In this document: piece by piece, positions 1 to 5,403 of the stretch
Numbering within the stretch: the stretch's first letter is position 1
Layout of the letters: each line of letters starts with the position of its first letter
Source of the DNA: Gemmataceae bacterium
Lineage (GTDB): Bacteria > Planctomycetota > Planctomycetia > Gemmatales > Gemmataceae
Length of the DNA stretch: 5,403 nucleotides
Direction of reading: 5' to 3'
Assembly: GCA_026418875.1 (NCBI GenBank)
Contig: JAOAAM010000610.1
Coordinates: 1 to 5,403 of the forward strand
Notes under the pieces: model-generated
Told to the model about the DNA's origin: nothing
The model's input: only the letters and a program-made list of their open reading frames with translations
Databases searched by the model: none
Position numbers and translations under genes: made by a program

Positions 1-3
1 CCT

Positions 4-1317
4 ATGACGAGTGAGCGCCGTTATCCCTCAAGCTGGATCGTTGAACCTCTCGGTAGCCCTCCTCGCCTTGCGGTCAGTGTTCCAGGTTCCAAGAGCATCT
101 CGAACAGGGCTTTGGTCCTCGCCGCCCTCCGCACTCAACCCGGCGAATCCTGCCGACTCGAAAACGTCCTGCGTTCCGAGGACACCGAGGTGATGATGGA
201 GGCCTTGCGGCTGCTGGGTTGGTCCGTCATCGAGGACGCTTCTGAAGAAGTCGTGGTCAGCCGGCCAAACACTGCTCGGGTGATACCTGCCGCCGAGGCC
301 CGATTGGACCTGCGGAACTCGGGTACGTCGATGCGGTTCCTGACCGCGGCGGTATCGCTTGGCGAAGGTCGATACCGCCTGGATGGCAACCCTCGGATGC
401 GGCAGCGGCCGATCCAAGACCTGATTGACGCTTTGCAAGCACTGGGGGTGCGTATCCGAAGCGAGTCGAACAGCGGCTGCCCGCCTGTCGTCGTCGAGGC
501 CAACGGCTGGCATCTCGAACGGGTTGCGGTTCGAGGTGCTGTCAGCAGTCAATTCCTGAGCGCTTTGCTCTTGGCCGCCCCGTCATCGAATCGAGAATTG
601 TTCATCGAGTTGGACGGCAGCCTGGTGTCGGAACCCTACGTCGACATGACCGTGGAAATGGTGCGGCAATTCGGGGGAGTTATCGAACGCCCTGATCCGA
701 GGTGCTTTCGAGTTTTCCCGCAAGCCCACGGCGGACCGTCTCGCTACCTGATTGAACCGGACGCGAGTGCTGCAAGTTATTTTTTTGCCGCGGCAGCCAT
801 CACCGGCGGGCGAGTCACCGTGGCCGGGCTTTTTCGTCGCTCCTTGCAAGGCGACGTTCGTTTCGTCGATGTCCTCGCGGCCATGGGCTGTCGAGTCGAA
901 GAATGCGACGCGGGAATCACGGTGCACGGCGGGACTCTGCGCGGAGTGGACGTGGACATGAACGCCATCAGCGACACCGTCATGACCTTGGCTGCCGTCG
1001 CGTGCTTCGCGGAGGGACCGACAACAATACGCAACGTGGCACACATCCGCCACAAAGAGACGGATCGACTGACAGCCCTCGCGGCCGAACTACGCAAACT
1101 CGGCGTCACCGTAGAGGAAACTGACGACGGCCTGAAATTAACCCCCGGTCCTCTCCGCAGCGCGAGGATCGAGACTTATGACGACCATCGGATGGCGATG
1201 AGTCTGGCCTTGGTTGGATTGCGGGTGCCGGGAGTCGAAATTCTCAACCCGGGCTGCGTGTCGAAGACGTACCCGGGTTTTTGGGAGGATTTCCAGCGCC
1301 TGGGCCAATCAGCATGA
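4..1317 (+). CDS. aroA: 3-phosphoshikimate 1-carboxyvinyltransferase (EPSP synthase)
   Basis: The product is the sixth enzyme of the shikimate pathway. It transfers the enolpyruvyl group of PEP to shikimate-3-phosphate in the cytoplasm, towards chorismate and the aromatic amino acids. At 437 aa it has the usual full length. Family motifs run in the expected order: PGSKSISNRA (residues 27-36; K30, S31 and R35 match E. coli K22, S23, R27), NSGTSMRF (105-112), PRMRQRPI (130-137; R135 matches E. coli R124), SSQF (181-184), DASAASYF (253-260), catalytic Asp in SDTVMT (D324, matching E. coli D313), HKETDR (350-355; K351, E352, R355), DDHRMAM (393-399) and the C-terminal GCVSKTYP with K421. All key residues are present. 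The start gives a normal N-terminus, but only 3 nt lie upstream, so no ribosome binding site can be seen and a slightly earlier start cannot be excluded. It is convergent with the DUF1552 gene and functionally unrelated to it. The identification is secure. Confidence 0.97.
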   Translation: MTSERRYPSSWIVEPLGSPPRLAVSVPGSKSISNRALVLAALRTQPGESCRLENVLRSEDTEVMMEALRLLGWSVIEDASEEVVVSRPNTARVIPAAEARLDLRNSGTSMRFLTAAVSLGEGRYRLDGNPRMRQRPIQDLIDALQALGVRIRSESNSGCPPVVVEANGWHLERVAVRGAVSSQFLSALLLAAPSSNRELFIELDGSLVSEPYVDMTVEMVRQFGGVIERPDPRCFRVFPQAHGGPSRYLIEPDASAASYFFAAAAITGGRVTVAGLFRRSLQGDVRFVDVLAAMGCRVEECDAGITVHGGTLRGVDVDMNAISDTVMTLAAVACFAEGPTTIRNVAHIRHKETDRLTALAAELRKLGVTVEETDDGLKLTPGPLRSARIETYDDHRMAMSLALVGLRVPGVEILNPGCVSKTYPGFWEDFQRLGQSA

Positions 1318-1356
1318 GAGCCGCGCTTCCGGTTGTTCAAACCTCAAACGCGGCTC
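1318..1356. terminator. Inverted repeat between convergent genes, candidate bidirectional terminator
   Basis: A perfect 8-bp inverted repeat, GAGCCGCG (1318-1325) and CGCGGCTC (1349-1356), begins directly after the aroA stop codon. Inside it a second short stem, GGTT (1331-1334) with AACC (1340-1343), closes a 5-nt loop, so the whole could fold as a stem with an internal loop. It lies in the 60-nt gap between two converging genes, where a shared terminator is expected. Neither side carries a proper T-tract, so it is not a textbook intrinsic terminator. It could instead be a 3'-end stabilising hairpin or act with Rho. The inverted repeat is seen directly; the terminator role is inferred from position. 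Confidence 0.5.
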
Positions 1357-1377
1357 GGCCGTGAAATCAAACATCCA

Positions 1378-2724
1378 TCAGGCAATTCCGGACAATCGTC
1401 CCGTACTGTCACCGAAACTCGGCAGATGCGGCAAGCCGAAGAGATCGAGCAACGACAGATACAGGTTCGTCAGTGGCGTGTTGAAAGGATATTTGACATG
1501 CTGCCCGGACTTCAGCGTGCCGCCACCGCCGCCAATGAGGAGGATGGGCAAGTCATCGTGGTTGTGGCGATTACCGTCGCCGATGCCCGACCCGTAAACG
1601 ATCATCACGTTGTCCAGGAGTGTCGACGTTCCTTCCTGAGCAGCTTTCAACTTGGACAGGATGTAGGCCAACTGCATCGTGTGGAACGTGTTGATCTGGC
1701 GAATTTTTTCCAGCTTTTTCTTGTCGCCGCCGTGGTGAGAGAGGTCGTGATGCCCCTCGGGCACGCCGATGTGGGCGTAGCTTCGATTGCTACCCTCGTC
1801 GGCGAAGACAAAAGTGCTGACGCGGGTGAGATCGGCTTGGAAAGCCAGAACCAGCAGGTCGCCCATGATGCGGATATGCTCACCGTAGTCCTTCGGGATG
1901 CCCGCGGGAGGCTGCATTCCTCGGGCCGCGCTCGGATCGACCGGCTTGCTGAATTGCTCGATCCGCTGTTCGATCTCGCGGACGGCGTTCATGTACTCGT
2001 CCAATTTCCGGACATCTGCGGCCCCGAGTTGCGATTTAAGCCTCCGGGCATCTTCTTGGACGAAATCCAAGATGCTCTTACGGTAACGATCTCGTTTCAG
2101 CGCCGCTTCGGCGTTCTCTTTCGGGTCGCGACCGCGGAATAACCGTTCGAACACCAACTTGGGATTCACTTCTTTGGCGTTCGGCGTGGACTCACCCCGC
2201 CACGAGATGTTCGACGAGTAGGCACAACTGTACCCGGAATCGCAATTCCCGGCCTGTCGCCCTGCCTCGCAACCGAGTTCGAGTGAGGCGAAGCGAGTTT
2301 GCGAGCCGACGAATTTCGCCGCTACTTGATCCACGGAAATGCCGACGCGGATATCGCTGCCGGCGGTCTTCCGCGCTTGGCGACCGGTCAGGAACGCGGC
2401 CAAGCTGCGGGCGTGGTCGCCTGGACCGTCGCCATTGGGTCGAGCTTTATCGCAGGCAAGCCCCGTGAGGACGCTGAACCGGTCGGAGTAGGGCGCGAGG
2501 GGTTCGAGGATTTTCGGAAGTTCGCTCAACTTGCCAGTCTGGCCGGGCGTCCAGTCCTGCATGTGTACACCGTTGGGCACGTAGAAAAAGGCCATCCGCT
2601 TTGGAGCCAGCGATGCGGGTGCAGCCGAGACACGCCTCGGAAGCATCGCTTCCAGAAGCGGCAAAGCCACCATGGTGCCGAGGCCCTTCAGGACTGCGCG
2701 ACGAGACATCGGCTCATGCAACAT
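1378..2724 (-). CDS. Tat-exported HXXSHH-motif (DUF1552) protein
   Basis: This 448-aa protein belongs to the DUF1552 family (Pfam HXXSHH), which is abundant in planctomycetes and has no established biochemical activity. The defining motif is HDLSHH at residues 326-331. Other family-like stretches are GPGDHARSLAAFLTG (100-114), SLELGCEAG (147-155), CDSGYSCAYSSNISW (161-175), NPKLVFERLFRG (187-198), and a C-terminal block with GSGIGDGNRHNHDDLP (378-393). Residues 7-14 (SRRAVLKG) followed by a hydrophobic stretch to about residue 28 and a likely cleavage near VSA-AP (residues 33-36) form a twin-arginine signal, so export in a folded state is predicted. Residues about 205-260 are charged and helical, possibly a coiled coil. 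The start at 2724 is preferred over the internal Met6 (2709) because a strong Shine-Dalgarno lies 7 nt upstream of it. It is the second gene of an operon, 33 nt after the DUF1592-type gene. Family assignment is firm; function is unknown. Confidence 0.93.
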   Translation of the reverse strand: MLHEPMSRRAVLKGLGTMVALPLLEAMLPRRVSAAPASLAPKRMAFFYVPNGVHMQDWTPGQTGKLSELPKILEPLAPYSDRFSVLTGLACDKARPNGDGPGDHARSLAAFLTGRQARKTAGSDIRVGISVDQVAAKFVGSQTRFASLELGCEAGRQAGNCDSGYSCAYSSNISWRGESTPNAKEVNPKLVFERLFRGRDPKENAEAALKRDRYRKSILDFVQEDARRLKSQLGAADVRKLDEYMNAVREIEQRIEQFSKPVDPSAARGMQPPAGIPKDYGEHIRIMGDLLVLAFQADLTRVSTFVFADEGSNRSYAHIGVPEGHHDLSHHGGDKKKLEKIRQINTFHTMQLAYILSKLKAAQEGTSTLLDNVMIVYGSGIGDGNRHNHDDLPILLIGGGGGTLKSGQHVKYPFNTPLTNLYLSLLDLFGLPHLPSFGDSTGRLSGIA

Positions 2725-2731
2725 AAGAGCT

Positions 2732-2738
2732 ACCTCCC
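2732..2738 (-). promoter_or_regulatory. Shine-Dalgarno of the DUF1552 gene
   Basis: Read on the minus strand, GGGAGGT ends 7 nt before the ATG at 2724. This near-perfect anti-16S match lies entirely in the 33-nt gap after the upstream stop codon. It suggests independent re-initiation on a shared transcript, and it decides the start in favour of Met1 over Met6, which has no such site. Confidence 0.75.
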
Positions 2739-2757
2739 GGTTCGGCGGAAAGATCCG

Positions 2758-5025
2758 CTACTTCCGTCCCATCCGCCGTAGAAATGCGTCACTTTTGACG
2801 ATCTCGACGACGATTCGGTTGAAACGGTCGCCATCGGCCGCAACGGCCGCGCTGATTCGTTCGATCTCGCTGCGGTCGTGCCGCTCGACCCCACGGCCCA
2901 AGGCATAAGTCAGAAGTTTCTCGATCAGACACTTTCGGAAGGATTCCACGTCCCGCTTCAGGATTGCCTTCAACTCGGCAGGATTTCGGAATGACGATCC
3001 GTCGGGAAGCGTCCCCGATGCATCAATCTTAAACTCTCCGTCGGTTTCCCGCCAGCCTCCCACACCGTCAAAATTCTCAAACCCGAAACCGATCGTATCC
3101 ATCCGCTCGTGGCAGGTGGCACAATTCGGGTCGGCGCGATGCTGCTGCATCCTCTCTCGAAGACTTGCACTCTTAGCCGATTCCCGGTCCTCTTTCAACT
3201 CCGGCACATCGGGCGGCGGTGGGGGCGGTGGCGTGCCGAGGATGTTCTCCAGCACCCACTTGCCACGTTTGACCGGCGAGGTCCGCGTTGGATTCGACGT
3301 CACCGTTAACACGCTGGCCTGCGTTAACACGCCGCCGCGGTTCCGATCGGTCAGCTTGACTCGACGGAACTCCTCTCCCTTCACATCCGGGATGCCATAC
3401 AGCCGCGCCAATCGCTCGTTGACGAAGGTGTAGTCCGCATCGAGCAGATCGAGGATCGACCGATTCTCCGCGATGATGCTGGTGAGAAACATCTCCGTTT
3501 CGATTCGCATCCATTCGCGCAACTTTTCGTCCCAAACCGGGAAATCCTTGCGGGAGGGCTGCACGGTGGCGAGATTCCGCAGGTTCAACCATTGCATGCC
3601 GAAGTTCTGCACCAAAGCTGCGGCTTTCGGGTCAAACAACATTCGCCGGGTTTGCTGCTCAAGAATGATCGGATCACGGAGTTTCCCCTGCTCTGCGAGT
3701 CGGAACAATTCCTCGTCGGGCATGGTCGACCAGAGGAAGTAGGACAACCGGGACGCGATCTCCCACGAGTTCAGGGCATAGCTGCCGTCGTCGCGATCCG
3801 GTTCTCGATCTGGTTCGACGCGGAACAGGAAGTAAGGCGACACCAACACCGCTTGGAGGCACAAGCCCACCGAAGAGTCGAACGTCTCACCATCATTCCG
3901 AGCGCTGTCGTAGATTTGCAAAAGCCGCTCGACTTCATCGGCACGTGGCGGCCGACGGTAAGCACGACGGGTGAAGTTCGAGAGGATGGCCCGCGCGCGT
4001 TCCCTCGACTCATCTTTCGGATCGCCGAGCATCACCCGGAAGTACGTATCCGGCTTGCGCATAACGGGGTTCGGGGGGTTGACAATCTCGATGGCCGCGA
4101 CACCAAGCGTTCGCCGCTCGTTCTTTTCCTCATCCGGCGAGGGATTCAACAAAACCAAGGCAATCCGACGAGTTCCAGCCGAAACCTTGGCCTTTGCCTC
4201 GATTCCCGTGAACGTGTTCGTCGGCAAACGATGTTCGGCGATTCTCTTGCCGTCGACTTCGAAGGCATATTTGACGGCTTCTATCTTGCGATCACCCGGG
4301 AATGGCGCACCGAAAGCCGTCGCCCGAATGACGATCTCTCCGTCCCATGGCACTTCATGATCCACGAAGAGGGCACCGGCTTTATCGAGGTGCCGGTAGC
4401 TGCGGTTGTTCCGGCGCTTGACTTCGGCTTGCGCCGTCGGCTTCAAGTCTTTCGCCTCGTATCGGCGAATCTCGGGCTTGGCTGGCTCGCCATTCAGCAT
4501 CAAATCGACCACCTTTTCCGCCGCGGCGAGATACTTTTCCATGAGGATCGGCGGAAGGGACAGGACGTCCCCGATGTTGTCGAAGCCGTGACCTACGTCG
4601 TCGGAGGGGAAGTCATCCGCGGGGGTGAAGGTGATGCCACACAAATCTCGGACCGTGTTGTTGTACTCGACTCGGTTGAGCCGACGCATCGTCACCCGTC
4701 CGGGATGACCAGCCGCCACGGGGAGCTTTTTCAATTCCGACTGAACCGATGCGACAAAGGCTTTGCGTTGCTCGTCCGCCGGTTGAGCATGTTTCTTCGG
4801 CGGCATCTCCTTGAGTTCGACTCGCCGAGCGATGGTTTCCCACGTCTCCACGTCGAGTCGCGTCTGAAGGTTGAGGCCGCCGGAGTCCTTCTTCTCGTTG
4901 TGGCATTGAACGCAGAATTGGTCCAAGAATGGTCGAACCGCCTTCGCCACGGGGTCTTCGTCACCGCGGCAAGTTTCGAGAGCTCCGACCGCAAGGAACG
5001 CTGTGCATACCACCCAACGACTCAT
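2758..5025 (-). CDS. Exported di-heme cytochrome c / DUF1592-type multidomain protein
   Basis: This 755-aa protein has the planctomycete architecture of cytochrome c, DUF1587, DUF1595, DUF1592, DUF1588 and DUF1585. Approximate positions: signal peptide 1-20; cytochrome c-like (PSCyt1) module about 28-105 with heme motif CVQCH (38-42) and MPP (74-76), whose Met may be the second axial ligand; DUF1587 about 111-175 (MRRLNRVEYNNTVRDL); a probably beta-rich segment about 185-320; DUF1595 about 342-405; DUF1592 about 415-545 (ASRLSYFLWSTMPDEEL); DUF1588 about 560-660 with a second heme motif CATCH (635-639) and the following RMDTIGFGFENFDGVG; DUF1585 about 675-750. A seven-proline run (599-605) lies within the DUF1588 region. 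The N-terminus looks like a Sec signal, consistent with heme c attachment outside the cytoplasm. Length is normal for the family and no frame break is seen. It is the first gene of an operon with the DUF1552 gene. Electron transfer is likely from the heme sites; the substrate is unknown. Confidence 0.95.
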   Translation of the reverse strand: MSRWVVCTAFLAVGALETCRGDEDPVAKAVRPFLDQFCVQCHNEKKDSGGLNLQTRLDVETWETIARRVELKEMPPKKHAQPADEQRKAFVASVQSELKKLPVAAGHPGRVTMRRLNRVEYNNTVRDLCGITFTPADDFPSDDVGHGFDNIGDVLSLPPILMEKYLAAAEKVVDLMLNGEPAKPEIRRYEAKDLKPTAQAEVKRRNNRSYRHLDKAGALFVDHEVPWDGEIVIRATAFGAPFPGDRKIEAVKYAFEVDGKRIAEHRLPTNTFTGIEAKAKVSAGTRRIALVLLNPSPDEEKNERRTLGVAAIEIVNPPNPVMRKPDTYFRVMLGDPKDESRERARAILSNFTRRAYRRPPRADEVERLLQIYDSARNDGETFDSSVGLCLQAVLVSPYFLFRVEPDREPDRDDGSYALNSWEIASRLSYFLWSTMPDEELFRLAEQGKLRDPIILEQQTRRMLFDPKAAALVQNFGMQWLNLRNLATVQPSRKDFPVWDEKLREWMRIETEMFLTSIIAENRSILDLLDADYTFVNERLARLYGIPDVKGEEFRRVKLTDRNRGGVLTQASVLTVTSNPTRTSPVKRGKWVLENILGTPPPPPPPDVPELKEDRESAKSASLRERMQQHRADPNCATCHERMDTIGFGFENFDGVGGWRETDGEFKIDASGTLPDGSSFRNPAELKAILKRDVESFRKCLIEKLLTYALGRGVERHDRSEIERISAAVAADGDRFNRIVVEIVKSDAFLRRMGRK

Positions 5026-5033
5026 TCAGCTTT

Positions 5034-5038
5034 CTCCT
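5034..5038 (-). promoter_or_regulatory. Shine-Dalgarno of the DUF1592-type gene
   Basis: AGGAG on the minus strand ends 8 nt before the ATG at 5025. Its spacing is good and it supports this start, which also gives a sensible signal peptide (MSRWVVCTAFLAVGA). Confidence 0.7.
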
Positions 5039-5093
5039 GCGGGGCATCTGTTCCGGGACTGCGGTAAGGCAGGCTAGCTTGGCGTGCCCAGAC

Positions 5094-5122
5094 ATTTTAA
5101 CACCGACTTCGGCCACCGGCAC
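5094..5122 (-). promoter_or_regulatory. Weak candidate promoter for the two-gene operon
   Basis: On the minus strand, TAAAAT (5099-5094) matches five of six positions of the sigma-70 -10 box. The hexamer 17 nt further upstream (GTGCCG, 5122-5117) is a poor -35 match, with three of six positions. If used, transcription would begin about 60 nt before the start codon. The A/T stretch stands out in an otherwise GC-rich leader, but planctomycete promoters are not well defined, so this is a low-confidence guess. Confidence 0.22.
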
Positions 5123-5143
5123 CGCCATCTCCCATGGACACCC

Positions 5144-5228
5144 GCATGTCTTGCTCTCAATGCCATTTCACCACGAACTGTGGGCTGGCAGCAGTTCATC
5201 CGTCGAGCTGACGCGGGCCAAGACATGC
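5144..5228. repeat. Nested inverted repeats in the intergenic region, possible structured RNA
   Basis: A perfect 10-bp inverted repeat, GCATGTCTTG (5144-5153) and CAAGACATGC (5219-5228), encloses 65 nt. Inside it lie two smaller potential hairpins: GAACTG (5175-5180) with CAGTTC (5192-5197), and CGTC (5201-5204) with GACG (5210-5213). The three stems do not cross, so they can form together as a three-way junction, with 5154-5174 left as a single-stranded bulge. The pairings are directly visible. Whether they are a small RNA, a leader or 3'-UTR element, or coincidence cannot be decided from one sequence. Confidence 0.35.
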
Positions 5229-5248
5229 CTGATCGGCGATCAGTTTTT
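5229..5248 (+). terminator. Short stem-loop followed by T5, terminator-like on the plus strand
   Basis: CTGATC (5229-5234), loop GGC (5235-5237) and GATCAG (5238-5243) form a 6-bp perfect hairpin. It is followed directly by TTTTT (5244-5248) when read on the plus strand. It abuts the 3' arm of the 10-bp inverted repeat. The stem is short and only half G/C, so it would be a weak intrinsic terminator. No plus-strand gene is visible upstream except the possible structured element. On the minus strand the same hairpin overlaps the stop codon of the partial gene at the right edge, so it may simply belong to that gene's 3' end. Confidence 0.35.
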
Positions 5249-5403
5249 GAGCGGAGCGACGGGCGGGGCTTTCGGTGCCTCTTCAAGAATGTCGAGGCCA
5301 TCGAGGTAGATCGTGATGGCCCCGTCGATGAGTTTACGTCGAATGTCGGAGGGTAAAGACTGACGAAATACGAGAGTTCCGGTCGAGTTCGACGGCCCCG
5401 GCT
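5240..5403 (-). CDS. C-terminal fragment of an unrecognised protein
   Basis: On the minus strand an open frame enters from the right edge (first full codon at 5401) and ends with TGA at 5240-5242, giving 53 visible residues. There is no start in view, so the gene begins outside the window. The peptide has a charged, amphipathic core (LPSDIRRKLIDGAITIY, DGLDILEE) and a proline/alanine-rich tail ending APPVAPLKN, as in a genuine soluble protein C-terminus. Of the two other minus-strand frames here, one stops early and the other, though open, gives a low-complexity R/S/T-rich translation. I do not recognise the family. It points the same way as the DUF1592/DUF1552 operon but is separated from it by 214 nt, so it is probably a separate transcription unit. 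Confidence 0.55.
   Translation of the reverse strand, partial: PGPSNSTGTLVFRQSLPSDIRRKLIDGAITIYLDGLDILEEAPKAPPVAPLKN

Noticed and set aside
28..552. Minus-strand open frame of 174 codons opposite the 5' half of aroA.
   Set aside because: It is a shadow of the aroA reading frame, whose motifs are all intact; the peptide is unrecognisable.
1333..2142. Plus-strand open frame of 269 codons opposite the DUF1552 gene.
   Set aside because: It is antisense to a conserved coding region, starts in the convergent gap without a convincing ribosome binding site, and has no recognisable motif.
3304..3332. 11-bp direct repeat CGTTAACACGC, two copies with starts 18 nt apart.
   Set aside because: It lies inside the coding sequence and is explained by a repeated VLT tripeptide in GVLTQASVLTVTS of DUF1588. 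The shared rare TTA leucine codon is mildly odd but not enough to claim a site.
4963..5025. Possible lipoprotein signal with Cys19 in the DUF1592-type protein.
   Set aside because: The residues before Cys19 (LET) do not fit a lipobox, which needs a small residue such as Gly, Ala or Ser before the cysteine; an ordinary Sec signal fits better.
3592..5067. Long plus-strand open frame of 491 codons opposite the DUF1592-type gene.
   Set aside because: It lies almost wholly antisense to a well-supported multidomain protein. Its translation shows no recognisable domain and is rich in Arg/His/Val as expected of a complementary frame in GC-rich DNA.
5074..5301. Minus-strand open frame of 75 codons between the right-edge gene and the operon.
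   Set aside because: It overlaps the end of the better right-edge frame in another phase. The product is Arg/Ser-rich, resembles no family, and has no clear Shine-Dalgarno.
5084..5356. Plus-strand open frame of 90 codons across the intergenic region and the right-edge gene.
   Set aside because: It has no ribosome binding site and a His/Arg-rich low-quality peptide, and it overlaps a better minus-strand coding frame. It also runs through the stem-loop structures.
1..5403. Search for mobile elements, CRISPR arrays, tRNA or rRNA genes.
   Set aside because: No transposase-like frame, regularly spaced repeats, cloverleaf or conserved rRNA segment could be seen on either strand.

Overview
The window most likely comes from a planctomycete (phylum Planctomycetota), or less likely a relative such as Verrucomicrobiota or Acidobacteriota. 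The main reason is the adjacent pair of large exported proteins on the minus strand. One is a cytochrome c/DUF1587/DUF1595/DUF1592/DUF1588/DUF1585 protein. The other is an HXXSHH-motif (DUF1552) protein with a twin-arginine signal. Both families are heavily expanded in planctomycetes. The DNA is moderately GC-rich throughout, with no visible sign of insertion sequences, phage, tRNA, rRNA or CRISPR.

Layout. Positions 4-1317 (+) hold a complete-looking EPSP synthase, aroA, of the shikimate pathway; its upstream context is cut off by the window edge. A 60-nt convergent gap (1318-1377) follows and contains a clear inverted repeat that could end transcription from both sides. Positions 5025 down to 1378 (-) hold a two-gene operon: first the 755-aa di-heme DUF1592-type protein (2758-5025), then, 33 nt downstream with its own strong Shine-Dalgarno, the 448-aa DUF1552 protein (1378-2724). 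The 214-nt intergenic region 5026-5239 holds the operon leader. It also holds an unexpected set of nested inverted repeats, followed by a short stem-loop and T-run readable on the plus strand. At the right edge (5240-5403, -) is the C-terminal end of an unrecognised gene.

How the genes work together. aroA is a housekeeping gene and is unrelated to its convergent neighbours. The two minus-strand genes are almost certainly co-transcribed and probably act together outside the cytoplasm. The cytochrome-like protein carries two CXXCH heme c sites and appears to use the Sec pathway. The HXXSHH protein carries a Tat motif, which implies export in a folded, possibly cofactor-loaded state. This pairing recurs in planctomycetes, but I know of no established biochemical function. 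It is the most interesting biology in the window: a candidate heme-linked extracytoplasmic enzyme pair, possibly acting on polymeric substrates. That last role is inference only.
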